A stretch of DNA of 64,000 bases. Origin: CAXBCP01 sp963974055. Its GTDB lineage: Bacteria; Pseudomonadota; Alphaproteobacteria; MPNO01; UBA830. The notes beneath the pieces are model-generated. The model worked only from the letters and a program-made list of their open reading frames with translations, searched no databases and was not told the origin of the DNA. Shown piece after piece: positions 24,315 to 32,460 of this stretch; position 1 is the first letter of the stretch, and every line of letters starts with the position of its first letter. The position numbers and the translations under genes were made by a program. The DNA is taken from positions 9,733 through 73,732 of the forward strand of contig CAXBCP010000024.1 in assembly GCA_963974055.1 (NCBI GenBank), given 5' to 3'.

Positions 24315-26303
24315 TCAAATCCGGGCTTTGACCGCGGCGGCGACCGCCGCGGGCGTGATGCCGAATTTCTCGTAGAGCTCTTCCGCCGGGGCCGACGCAC
24401 CGAAGCCGGTCATACCGACGAAACTGCCCTCCGGGCCGATCCAGCGGTCCCAGCCGAACGATATCGCCGCTTCGACCGCGACCCGAACGCCGCTGCCCAG
24501 CACGCCCGCTTTATAGGCGTCGTCCTGTGCGTCGAACAGTTCCCAGCACGGCATGGACACAACCGCCGTCGGCACGCCATCGGCCTGAAGGGCCTCGCGG
24601 GCCGCCATGGCGATTTCGACCTCGGAGCCCGTGGCCAGGATCGTCGCTTTCCGGTCGCCGTCGGCTTCCGCCATTACATAGGCGCCCTTGGCGGACAGGT
24701 TTTCATCGGTGTGTTCGGTCCGCAACGTCGGCAGTCCCTGACGGGTCAATGCTATTGCCGCCGGTCCTTCGCGGCGTTCGACCGCGGCCTGCCAGCATTC
24801 GGCGGCCTCGACCGCATCGGCGGGCCGGAACACATGCACATTCGGCATCGCCCGCAACGCAGCAAGGATTTCGACCGGCTGGTGGGTCGGTCCGTCTTCG
24901 CCGAGACCGATTGAATCGTGGGTCAGCACATGGATCGCCCGCACGCCCATCAGGGCTGCCAGCCGCAGGGACGGCCGCAGGTAATCCGCGAAAATCAGGA
25001 ACGTGCCCGAGAACGGGATCACCCCGCCATGCAGGGCCATGCCGTTCATCGCCGCCGCCATGCCGTGTTCGCGAACGCCGTAATACATGTAGCGCCCGGC
25101 ATAGTCCGGTGGCGCGAGGCCTTCGAAACCGGCGGCCTTGGTATTGTTGGACCCGGTGAGGTCGGCGGAACCGCCGATCATTTCCGGGACGAACGGCGTG
25201 ATCGCATCGAGCACCTTGCCGGACGACGCGCGCGTCGCCAGTTTCGGCGCATCAGCGGAAAACGCCTTCTTGACGTCGATAACCGACTTCTCCCAGCCCG
25301 CGGGCAGATCACCGGCCACGGCGCGTTCGAACTCGGCGCGTGCATCCGACGCCGCCAGACGACCCGACCAGGATTCACGGGCGCCGACGCTGCGGCTGCC
25401 CGCTTCGCGCCAGGCGGACACGATTTCGTTCGGAATCACGAAGGGTTCGTGCGGCCAGTTCAGCGCCTTGCGCGCCGCCGCGATTTCGTCGGCGCCGAGC
25501 GGCGCCCCGTGAACGCCGGACGTGCCCTGCTTGTTCGGCGCGCCGAACCCGATCACCGTCTTGCAGGCGATCAGCGACGGCCGGTCGGACGCCATCGCCG
25601 CTTCCATGGCGGCGGCAAGCGCCGCCGGGTCGTGCCCGTCGCAGCGCTGGGTGTGCCAGTGATAGGCATCGAAACGGCCGAGCGCGTCATCCGACAGCGA
25701 CATTTCGGTGCCGCCGTCGATCGATATATCGTTGTCGTCATACAGCACGATCAGGCGGCCGAGCTTCATATGCCCGGCCAGCGACGCCGCTTCGTGGCTG
25801 ATGCCTTCCATCAGGTCGCCGTCGGACGCGATCACCCAGGTCCGGTGATCGACCAGATCGTCGCCGTAGCGCGCGTTCATCGAGCGTTCGGCGATCGCCA
25901 TGCCGACCGCGGTGGAAATGCCCTGCCCCAAAGGACCCGTCGTCATCTCGATGCCGCCGGCTTCGCCGTATTCCGGATGACCCGCGGTCCTGCTGCCGAG
26001 CTGGCGGAAATTGCGGATCTGGTCCATCGTCATGTCGGCATAGCCGGTCAGATGCAGCAGCGAATAGAGCAGCATCGAGCCGTGGCCCGCCGACAGGACA
26101 AAGCGGTCGCGGTCGGGCCAGGCGGGATCGGCCGGATCGTATTTCAGGTACTTGGTGAACAGCACCGTCGCCATGTCGGCGGCGCCCATGGGCATGCCGG
26201 GATGGCCGGAATTTGCGGCCTGCACGGCATCCATCGAAAGAGCGCGGATGGCGTTGGCGAGTTGGGTATGATCGACGTCTGTGGCGGTTGTTGCTTCAGG
26301 CAA
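24315..26303 (-). CDS. tkt: Transketolase
   Basis: ThDP enzyme moving two-carbon ketol groups between sugar phosphates in the pentose phosphate pathway. Motifs include AANSGHPGMPMG, the ThDP-binding IASDGDLMEGIS, YDDNDISIDG, GVREHGMAAAMNG and THDSIGLGEDGPTHQP. The start chosen is TTG at 26303, giving 662 residues, the family's usual length, with the conserved QLANAIRALSMDAVQ near residue 15. The frame stays open to another TTG at 26444, but the extra 47 residues are Arg-rich, not family-like, and overlap a likely promoter. First gene of tkt-gap-pgk. Confidence 0.95.
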   Translation of the reverse strand: MPEATTATDVDHTQLANAIRALSMDAVQAANSGHPGMPMGAADMATVLFTKYLKYDPADPAWPDRDRFVLSAGHGSMLLYSLLHLTGYADMTMDQIRNFRQLGSRTAGHPEYGEAGGIEMTTGPLGQGISTAVGMAIAERSMNARYGDDLVDHRTWVIASDGDLMEGISHEAASLAGHMKLGRLIVLYDDNDISIDGGTEMSLSDDALGRFDAYHWHTQRCDGHDPAALAAAMEAAMASDRPSLIACKTVIGFGAPNKQGTSGVHGAPLGADEIAAARKALNWPHEPFVIPNEIVSAWREAGSRSVGARESWSGRLAASDARAEFERAVAGDLPAGWEKSVIDVKKAFSADAPKLATRASSGKVLDAITPFVPEMIGGSADLTGSNNTKAAGFEGLAPPDYAGRYMYYGVREHGMAAAMNGMALHGGVIPFSGTFLIFADYLRPSLRLAALMGVRAIHVLTHDSIGLGEDGPTHQPVEILAALRAMPNVHVFRPADAVEAAECWQAAVERREGPAAIALTRQGLPTLRTEHTDENLSAKGAYVMAEADGDRKATILATGSEVEIAMAAREALQADGVPTAVVSMPCWELFDAQDDAYKAGVLGSGVRVAVEAAISFGWDRWIGPEGSFVGMTGFGASAPAEELYEKFGITPAAVAAAVKARI

Positions 26304-26442
26304 AACGAAATCTTCATTCTGGCCGGCGCGAACTCGCGCAGACGGGGTTTGGCCAAGGTATTTCAGGACCGGATGCAGAAATCTACGCCGGACATTCGCG
26401 GTGCCCGGGACAGTCAGACCTTCTCCGATACGGAACGGGCGC

Positions 26443-26470
26443 AATGTATCCGCCCCGCCGACGGATTCAA
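26443..26470 (-). promoter_or_regulatory. Possible promoter of tkt-gap-pgk
   Basis: On the minus strand, TTGAAT (26470-26465) and TACATT (26448-26443) are 16 bp apart. Transcription from here would give a leader of roughly 130 nt before the TTG at 26303 and would exclude a start at 26444. Confidence 0.4.
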
Positions 26471-26521
26471 GCCCCTTTAGGACGAATCGTCAGGGTTTTA
26501 TGGTTAAACACCGTCCTGTCG

Positions 26522-27781
26522 TCAGCTTTTGACCACCATCCCGTCCGCGAGCGATAAACGGAGCGCCCCGAGGGCCGGAACGATGCCGGCAAGACAGCCC
26601 GCTGCCGCAACGCCGGCAAGATATATTCCCTCTGTGAACGTCGGCGGACCGATCGAAATAAACAGTCCGTACCGGGCCTCGATGACGGGTTGCGCTGCGA
26701 CGAGACCGGCGTAGAGAAGCGCCAGGCCGACCGCGATACCGATCATGGAAACGAACATCGCTTCGAAGACGAACAGCGCGAAAATATGCGACGGCCGCGC
26801 GCCGACCGAGCGGAGGATCGCCATTTCCCGGCGTCTTTCGTTGAGACTCGACATCAGCATCGTCATCATGCCGACCAGCCCGGCCACGACCACGAAGACC
26901 GATATAACGGCAAGCGCGCTTTCCGCGGTGCCCATCAGGGACCAGAGTTCGTGCAGCGCGACGCCGGGCAGAATGGCGAGGAGCGGTTCTCCCCGGTACT
27001 CGTTGATCTTTCGCTGCACCGCGAAGGTCGCAAACCTGGTCTTCAGACCGACCATAAAAGCGGTGATTGCGCGGGGCTGAAGGTTCATGCGGCGCACCCG
27101 CTCCGCATCTATGCGGGCGCCGGGGACCGGCGTGCCGCCCCGCCAATCGATGTGAATCGCCTCGATCGCGCCAAGGCTGACGTGAACGGTGCGATCCACC
27201 GGGGTGCCGGTCCGCGCAAGGATACCCGATACGCGAAACGGTTTGTCCTTGTGGCTGGCGAACCCGATCCGCCCGATGCCGTGGTCCACGACGATCTCAT
27301 CGCCAACGCGATAGCCCAGAGCGGAAGCGACCTCGGCCCCGAGAACGGCATCGAATATGTCGTCGAACGGTTTGCCCGCCGCCATAACCAGCTTTCGGGC
27401 GCGCGCGTACCGGAAGAACCTGAAATAATCCGAATTCGTCCCCAGGACGCGAAAACCCCGATGGGAATCGCCGAGTGACAGGGGAATGGTCCATGCAACA
27501 TTCGGATCGGCCGCCAGTTCGCGATAGCTGCGCCACGAGATATTGTTGGTCGCATTGCCGATCCGGAAAACCGAATAAAGAAGAAGCGGCACCGATCCGC
27601 TGCGCGCACCGACGATGAGATCGGTACCCGATATGGTGTTGGAGAAACTGGCGCGCGCCTCCGTCCGGATGCGTTCGACACCGAGCAGCAGCATGACGCT
27701 CACCGCGATCGCAAAGACGGCGAGCGAAACCGTGAAACGCCGGCTGGCAAGGCTTTTCAGGGCGAGACGGAATACCGGCAT
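26522..27781 (-). CDS. ABC transporter permease, FtsX/MacB type (zinc-system neighbour)
   Basis: 419 residues: one N-terminal helix (about 18-36), a large periplasmic domain (about 40-270), then three helices, as in MacB/LolC-type permeases. The cytoplasmic loop SLNERRREMAILRSVGARPSHIF, contacting the ATPase, is the FtsX family signature. Such permeases usually move substrates out of the membrane or drive periplasmic events, not classic uptake. Its start overlaps the ATPase stop by one base (TGATG). It belongs to the DUF2796-ATPase-permease operon behind a Zur box, so a zinc-related role is inferred. Confidence 0.9.
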   Translation of the reverse strand: MPVFRLALKSLASRRFTVSLAVFAIAVSVMLLLGVERIRTEARASFSNTISGTDLIVGARSGSVPLLLYSVFRIGNATNNISWRSYRELAADPNVAWTIPLSLGDSHRGFRVLGTNSDYFRFFRYARARKLVMAAGKPFDDIFDAVLGAEVASALGYRVGDEIVVDHGIGRIGFASHKDKPFRVSGILARTGTPVDRTVHVSLGAIEAIHIDWRGGTPVPGARIDAERVRRMNLQPRAITAFMVGLKTRFATFAVQRKINEYRGEPLLAILPGVALHELWSLMGTAESALAVISVFVVVAGLVGMMTMLMSSLNERRREMAILRSVGARPSHIFALFVFEAMFVSMIGIAVGLALLYAGLVAAQPVIEARYGLFISIGPPTFTEGIYLAGVAAAGCLAGIVPALGALRLSLADGMVVKS

Positions 27782-28494
27782 CAGGAATCCGCCCCGGGGC
27801 GTGCGGCGCGGTTCAGGTCGGACAGGGCGACATGGCGATCGAAAAGGGGCTCCATCCGGCGGTCGTGACTGACGAAGATCAGGGTCTGTCCCCCGGCCGC
27901 CACCTCGCTGAAAAGCAGGTCGAGAAAGGCGGTCCGGGCATCTTCGTCCAGCGCCGATGTCGGCTCGTCCGCGATCACCAGGTCGGGCGAACCGACCAGC
28001 GCCCGCGCCGCGGCGACCCGCTGCTGCTGGCCGACGCTCAGATCGGCGACCCGGCGGCCCGACAGGGAATCGACGGGCAGCCCCATGCGTTGCAGCAACC
28101 GCCGGGCCTCGGCCGCCGGATCGCCGTTTCGGCGTTCGGCGCGGGCGCGCCGCCGGGCGGAAAACCGGCAGGGCAACAGCACGTTTTCGATCAGAGACAG
28201 ATAGGGAACCAGGTTGAAGGACTGAAAGATGAACCCGATACGGTCGGCGCGGAACCCGTCCCGCTTCGCCGGCGACAGCTGGTCGAACCGCGCTTCCCCG
28301 ACCGATATCCGTCCGGCGTCGGGCACGGCGACGCCCCCGAGAAGATTGAGCAGCGTAGTCTTGCCGCTGCCGCTGGGCCCGCTGACGAAAACGCGTTCGC
28401 CCGCGCCGACCGAAAAGGCGGGAATATCAAGGACCAGCGGCAGATTCGACCGCCAGCGGAAAGTGACGTCGGTCAGGTCGACGAGTCGATCCAT
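27781..28494 (-). CDS. ABC transporter ATP-binding protein (zinc-system neighbour)
   Basis: 237 residues with all nucleotide-binding motifs: Walker A GPSGSGKTTLL (about 36-46), Q-loop FQSFNLVPYLS, signature LSVGQQQRVAAARAL, Walker B LVIADEPTSALDE and the H-loop FVSHDRRM. It is of the LolD/MacB-type subfamily that pairs with FtsX-like permeases. ATG at 28494 is chosen because it starts the first strand (MDRLVDLTDVTFRW) and the 60 upstream codons are not protein-like. It lies between the DUF2796 gene (32 bp) and the permease (overlap). Confidence 0.94.
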   Translation of the reverse strand: MDRLVDLTDVTFRWRSNLPLVLDIPAFSVGAGERVFVSGPSGSGKTTLLNLLGGVAVPDAGRISVGEARFDQLSPAKRDGFRADRIGFIFQSFNLVPYLSLIENVLLPCRFSARRRARAERRNGDPAAEARRLLQRMGLPVDSLSGRRVADLSVGQQQRVAAARALVGSPDLVIADEPTSALDEDARTAFLDLLFSEVAAGGQTLIFVSHDRRMEPLFDRHVALSDLNRAARPGADS

Positions 28495-28526
28495 GTATGA
28501 GGACGTTCCGGGTGGTTGGTTCGGCG

Positions 28527-29135
28527 TCAGAGTTTCAGCCGGGCGGCAGTTGGTGTCAATTCCCGCACGATCTGTCCGGCCGGCGCGATGGCCTGGGCCT
28601 CGATCTCCCGTGCCCCGGGAAAGCTCTCGAAGAACCTGGTGTCGATATGGGTCAGTCTTTCCGGCGTCGCGCATCTGAACCGGTAGTGAGCGTGGAATTC
28701 GGAATGAGTGTCTTTTTCCGTATCTGCGTGGGCATGGTGCTTTTCCCCGGCATGGTCGTCAGCCTTCGGGATTTCCACCTCCGCCGAAACCATCCTGCAC
28801 CCGGCGGATGCCGGCATGACAAATAACGCATCGCCCCGCCTGAGCACTGCGGCGGCCTTTTCGACGACCAGCTTATCGGCATCTGTGGACGGTGCATGCT
28901 CGAATCCGACGATATCGGCGCCGGGTGATATGAGTTCGATTTCAAGGCCGGCACCCTCGACCGCCAGTTTCAGTTTACTGACTCCGTGTTCATGGGCGCC
29001 GTGTTCATAGGCTTTGTCTTCATGGGCCTGATGCTTCGGTTCCACTGCGAATGCCGGGGCCGTCATCAGCAGGGCGATCAGCGTCCAGGCGCCGGCCGGA
29101 AAAATACGGTGCCGGGCGAATGCGGAAACATGCAT
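28527..29135 (-). CDS. DUF2796/ZrgA-family periplasmic protein
   Basis: 202 residues with a clear signal peptide (IALLMTAPAFA, cleavage near residue 30). The mature start is His-rich (HQAHEDKAYEHGAHEHG), and a second His-rich loop (DDHAGEKHHAHADTEKDTH, about 125-145) lies in the middle, both suited to zinc binding. GVSKLKLAVEGAGLEIEL and FRCATPERLTHIDTRFFESFPG match DUF2796, the family of Vibrio ZrgA, part of a zinc uptake system. It is followed by the ATPase and permease genes and preceded by a palindromic Zur-type box 47 bp upstream, so expression under zinc shortage is expected. Confidence 0.9.
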   Translation of the reverse strand: MHVSAFARHRIFPAGAWTLIALLMTAPAFAVEPKHQAHEDKAYEHGAHEHGVSKLKLAVEGAGLEIELISPGADIVGFEHAPSTDADKLVVEKAAAVLRRGDALFVMPASAGCRMVSAEVEIPKADDHAGEKHHAHADTEKDTHSEFHAHYRFRCATPERLTHIDTRFFESFPGAREIEAQAIAPAGQIVRELTPTAARLKL

Positions 29136-29181
29136 GGCGGGAGTCCTCGAATTTGGAATGGAAATCCGAAATTATACGATA

Positions 29182-29196
29182 TGTTATTACATAACA
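29182..29196 (-). promoter_or_regulatory. Zur box
   Basis: The 15-bp sequence TGTTATTACATAACA is a palindrome with one odd centre base and one mismatched inner pair. It matches the proteobacterial Zur consensus TGTTATAnTATAACA at all but two positions. It lies 47 bp upstream of the DUF2796 gene, in an AT-rich interval suitable for a promoter, with AT-rich flanks. Zinc-loaded Zur bound here would repress the zinc operon. Confidence 0.8.
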
Positions 29197-29245
29197 ATAT
29201 ATTTTCGACACTGCGCTCCGCAGGAGTCGTCTGCCGCCGGGAAAA

Positions 29246-29923
29246 TTACTCTTTGTAGGGCTCTACTTTTGCCGCTTCGACGGTGTAGCCCGCTGTGACC
29301 GGCACTTTTCCGTCGGAAAGCGGGACAATCTTCTGGGCGCGTTCGATCGTCATCCGCCCGGTTATCCAGACCGGCAAAAACAAATCGGTAATGACAAACG
29401 GTTGCGCCAGCTTCACGAAGACCATCTGATTCTGCGGCGGCGGCGGCACATGGATACAGGCGCCGACATAGGGCACCAGCAAAAATTCCTGAATCGCCGC
29501 ACCGTCGAATTCGAGCGGCAGCGCATAGCCGGGCAACCGGACGAACTGGCCGGCGAGCCGGTCGTCCACGGCGCTATCCTGCCGCACGGCCTCGGCCTCG
29601 ACCTCATCGAAACGCCGAAGCAGGTCTTCCACATCGACCCCCTGGTTTTTCAGGTCATGCGTAGCCTCTACCACCATCTCGTATTCCGGGCTTACCTCTG
29701 ACAGAAACCCCTTTTGAAACTGGCGCCGGACCGAGGCAATGCCATAAAGCTTGGCGGCCAGCACCGGTTCGAGATGGGCGAAAGGATCGGGAAGCGGCGA
29801 CGATGCTTCCGGTGCAAGATCTTCCCAGGTAATCTGGCGGGCCGTCTGCCCGGCAACCGGTCCGACGGACAGCAGAAAAAGCGCCGCGCCCGCCGCCAGC
29901 AACCTGAACATCGCCATCCTCAT
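29246..29923 (-). CDS. DUF3299 family exported protein
   Basis: 225 residues with an N-terminal signal peptide (FRLLAAGAALFLLSVGPVAG). The mature protein begins with ITWEDLAPEA and carries the DUF3299 hallmark EFLLVPYVGACIHVPPPP near residue 165. The family has no proven biochemical role but is often found beside DUF2796 and FtsX-type ABC genes, as here, suggesting a periplasmic part of the zinc system. The start at 29923 has a strong ribosome-binding sequence (GGAGGTTCTGAG); the long open frame further upstream is Arg-rich and antisense-like. The Zur box lies after this gene, so its own promoter must be upstream. Confidence 0.88.
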   Translation of the reverse strand: MRMAMFRLLAAGAALFLLSVGPVAGQTARQITWEDLAPEASSPLPDPFAHLEPVLAAKLYGIASVRRQFQKGFLSEVSPEYEMVVEATHDLKNQGVDVEDLLRRFDEVEAEAVRQDSAVDDRLAGQFVRLPGYALPLEFDGAAIQEFLLVPYVGACIHVPPPPQNQMVFVKLAQPFVITDLFLPVWITGRMTIERAQKIVPLSDGKVPVTAGYTVEAAKVEPYKE

Positions 29924-30018
29924 CTCAGAACCTCCAATCGCCATCGGCACACCCGAAAGGTAGGACCGGGTTTCCCGGAATGCCAGTGGGCATTCGGCCG
30001 GCCTTGCCATTGCCCATC

Positions 30019-30801
30019 CTATTCCACGTACCAGCCGTGACTGACCACCACCGACTGCCCGGTCAGGGCGTTCGACGGGAAGGCCGCCAGGAAGATTGCA
30101 GTATCGCCGATATCTTCCAGCGTCGTGAATTCGCCGTCTACGGTATCCTTCAGCATCACGTCGCTGATGACCTGCTCCTCGGTGATACCGAGCGTGCTGG
30201 CCTGTTCGGGAATCTGTTTTTCGACCAGCGGGGTGCGCACGAAGCCCGGGCAGATCACGTTCGAACGCACGCCATAGGCCGCCCCTTCGATCGCCACCAC
30301 GCGGGCAAGGCCCAGCAAACCGTGCTTCGCGGTGACGTATGGCGCTTTCAGGGCCGATGCGACCTTCGAATGGGCCGAGCCCATCAGGAGGATGGACCCG
30401 CCGTTTCCGGCGGCTTTCATCTGGCGCATGCACGCCTTCGTGGTCAGGAACGCGCCGTCGAGATGAATGGCGAGAAGCCTTTTCCAGTCGGCGAATTCAA
30501 GATCGGTGAGCGGCGCGATATGCTGATTGCCGGCATTGCTGACCAGAATATCGACCGTGCCGAAAGCATCGACCGTCGCTGCGACGCCTGCGTTCACGGC
30601 TTCTTCGTCCGTCACATTCATCTCCACCGCCATCGCGACGCCGCCCGCCACGCCGATTTCATCGGCGACGATCCGGCCGGCCTCTATATTCATGTCGGCG
30701 ATACAGACCTTCGCGCCCTCGGCCGCGTATCTCTGGGCAATTTCTTTTCCAAGTCCGCTCGCGGCGCCCGTTATCAGGGCGGTTTTTCCGTTCAGGCGCA
30801 T
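30019..30801 (-). CDS. 3-hydroxybutyrate dehydrogenase-like SDR
   Basis: 260-residue short-chain dehydrogenase. Cofactor loop TGAASGLGKEIA, NAG at NAGNQHIAP, catalytic Ser in GSAHSKVAS and YVTAKHG (Tyr-x3-Lys) are all present. The motif AGNQHIAPLTD, the loop VRTPLVEKQIPEQA and the ending VVVSHGWYVE match bacterial D-3-hydroxybutyrate dehydrogenases, which link polyhydroxybutyrate or ketone bodies to acetoacetate with NAD+. The family is broad, so substrate assignment is probable, not certain. It is divergent from a second SDR gene (168 bp between). Confidence 0.82.
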   Translation of the reverse strand: MRLNGKTALITGAASGLGKEIAQRYAAEGAKVCIADMNIEAGRIVADEIGVAGGVAMAVEMNVTDEEAVNAGVAATVDAFGTVDILVSNAGNQHIAPLTDLEFADWKRLLAIHLDGAFLTTKACMRQMKAAGNGGSILLMGSAHSKVASALKAPYVTAKHGLLGLARVVAIEGAAYGVRSNVICPGFVRTPLVEKQIPEQASTLGITEEQVISDVMLKDTVDGEFTTLEDIGDTAIFLAAFPSNALTGQSVVVSHGWYVE

Positions 30802-30969
30802 CGTGAAATCTCCGGTGGGTGGATGGGTCGGGTATCACCGGTATATACGCGCCGTCCGCACGGGAGCAATAGACAGCCCGCGCCGCGGCGACGTAGACTG
30901 GAAAAAACCGGGGCTGGTAAAAAAACCGGGCCGAACAAGAAAAGACGGGCATAACGGGGCAGCGCGGAC

Positions 30970-31686
30970 ATGGACACGATGATCGTCACCGGCGCGGGCA
31001 GCGGGATCGGCCATGCGCTGACGCGGCGACTGCTGAAAGAGAATTTCCACGTGTCCGCCTGGGACACCGCGCCGGGCGACCTTGCCGGCGCCAACGACGC
31101 CAATCTCGACTTTCACGAAATCGACGTCCGCGATGGGGCGGCCATGGCGGACGCCGTCGCCGCCGCCCGTTCCAGAACCGGCCGCATCGCCGGGCTCGCA
31201 ACCTGTGCCGCGATATACCGGGCGGTGCCGTTCCTGGACCTGACCGAAGACGACTGGGACGATCACCTGTCGATCAACCTGAAGGGCACGCTGCTCGCCT
31301 GCCAGGCGGTGCTGCCGGCCATGCTGGCACAGAAATCCGGCAGTATCCTGCTGTTTTCGTCCTCGATCGCCCGCCGCGGCGCTCCGAACAGCGCTGCCTA
31401 TGCCGCCACAAAGGGCGGCGTGCTCGGGCTCGCCCGGGCGTTGGCACTGGACCATGCGAGGGCGGGCATTCGCGCCAACACGATGTCGCCCGGCATCACC
31501 GACACGCCGCAGCCGCGCGGCAATATGAGCGAAACCGATATGTATTCCTGGGCCGACAATATCCCGCTCGGGCGCATCGGCGAGCCGGCGGACATGGTCG
31601 AGACCGCCCTTTTCCTGTTGAGCGACGAGGCCAGCTTCGTCACCGGCCAGGATATCCGCGTCAATGGCGGCGCGGCGCTTTTCTGA
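30970..31686 (+). CDS. Short-chain dehydrogenase/reductase
   Basis: 238 residues, classical SDR. The nucleotide loop TGAGSGIGHALT, catalytic Ser in LLFSSSIARRG, YAATKGG and MSPGITDTPQPRG are visible. Substrate unknown. Its last base is the first base of the next SDR's start codon (TGATG), so the two are translationally coupled and may act in sequence or as a heteromer. The operon continues with an asparaginase-like gene, and a TctC-type binding protein and a TauE/SafE exporter follow. Confidence 0.92.
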   Translation: MDTMIVTGAGSGIGHALTRRLLKENFHVSAWDTAPGDLAGANDANLDFHEIDVRDGAAMADAVAAARSRTGRIAGLATCAAIYRAVPFLDLTEDDWDDHLSINLKGTLLACQAVLPAMLAQKSGSILLFSSSIARRGAPNSAAYAATKGGVLGLARALALDHARAGIRANTMSPGITDTPQPRGNMSETDMYSWADNIPLGRIGEPADMVETALFLLSDEASFVTGQDIRVNGGAALF

Positions 31687-32438
31687 TGGCGGATACCCCC
31701 ACCCTCCTTGTCACCGGCGGCGGCAGCGGGATCGGCCGCGCATCGGCGCTGCGCCTGGCGAAAGACATGCATGTGGCGGTGGCCGACCGGAACGCGGACG
31801 GCGCCGCCGAAACCGTCGCGGAGATCGAAGCCGCCGGCGGATCGGCGACGGCGATTGAGGTCGATGTCGGCAACCGCGCCAGCGTAACGGCGATGAAGGA
31901 CCGCATCGCCGCCGATATCGGCCCGGTCCACAAGGCGTTCCTCGCCGCCGGGATTTTTATCCGGGGCGTAACCGGCGACATCCCGGAAGCCGACTGGGAC
32001 CGGATGATGGACGCACACGTCAAGGGCACCTTCCTGTGCTGTCAGGCGGTGCTGCCCGACATGATCGCCGCCGACAAGGGCGCGGTCGTCACCATGTCGT
32101 CGGATTTCGCGATCATGGCGGTGCCGGGCGCCGCCGCCTATATGGCGGCGAAATCCGCGATCTATTCGCTGACCAAGTCGCTCGCCCTCGAATTCGCGCC
32201 GCACGGCATCCGGCTCAACGCGCTGGGACCGGGACCGATCGACACGCCGATCCTGTCCGCCGGCAGGACCGAGGCCGAATACGGCGAAGCCCGCCGTAAA
32301 CTGGCCGACAGCCTGCCGATGGGCCGCCTCGGCCGGCCGGAAGAGGTCGCGGCGGTACTCGATTTTCTCCTCAGCGACCGGTCGTCCTACATGACCGGCC
32401 AGATCGTCCACCCCAATGGCGGCCAGTTGATGTGGTAG
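31686..32438 (+). CDS. Short-chain dehydrogenase/reductase, coupled to the preceding SDR
   Basis: 250 residues. Nucleotide loop TGGGSGIGRASA, catalytic Ser in TMSSDFAIMA, YMAAKSA and the C-terminal SYMTGQIVHPNGGQ are all present. It differs clearly from the upstream SDR, so the pair is not a recent duplicate. The start overlaps the upstream stop by one base. The asparaginase-like gene begins 23 bp downstream. Substrate unknown. Confidence 0.92.
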   Translation: MADTPTLLVTGGGSGIGRASALRLAKDMHVAVADRNADGAAETVAEIEAAGGSATAIEVDVGNRASVTAMKDRIAADIGPVHKAFLAAGIFIRGVTGDIPEADWDRMMDAHVKGTFLCCQAVLPDMIAADKGAVVTMSSDFAIMAVPGAAAYMAAKSAIYSLTKSLALEFAPHGIRLNALGPGPIDTPILSAGRTEAEYGEARRKLADSLPMGRLGRPEEVAAVLDFLLSDRSSYMTGQIVHPNGGQLMW

Positions 32439-32460
32439 CCCGGAACACAGGACCGAACGC

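Noticed and set aside
26500..26507. CtrA-like 8-mer TTAACCAT (minus strand) upstream of tkt
   Set aside because: Only one TTAA half is present, with no second half seven bases away, and tkt is not a typical CtrA target.
29924..30433. N-terminal extension of the DUF3299 gene
   Set aside because: Residues before 29923 are Arg-rich and lack a signal peptide; the ATG at 29923 has a strong ribosome-binding site followed by a signal peptide.
30890..30932. Repeated A-tract plus CCGGG before the SDR gene
   Set aside because: Two loosely similar segments only; neither a hairpin nor a clear promoter.
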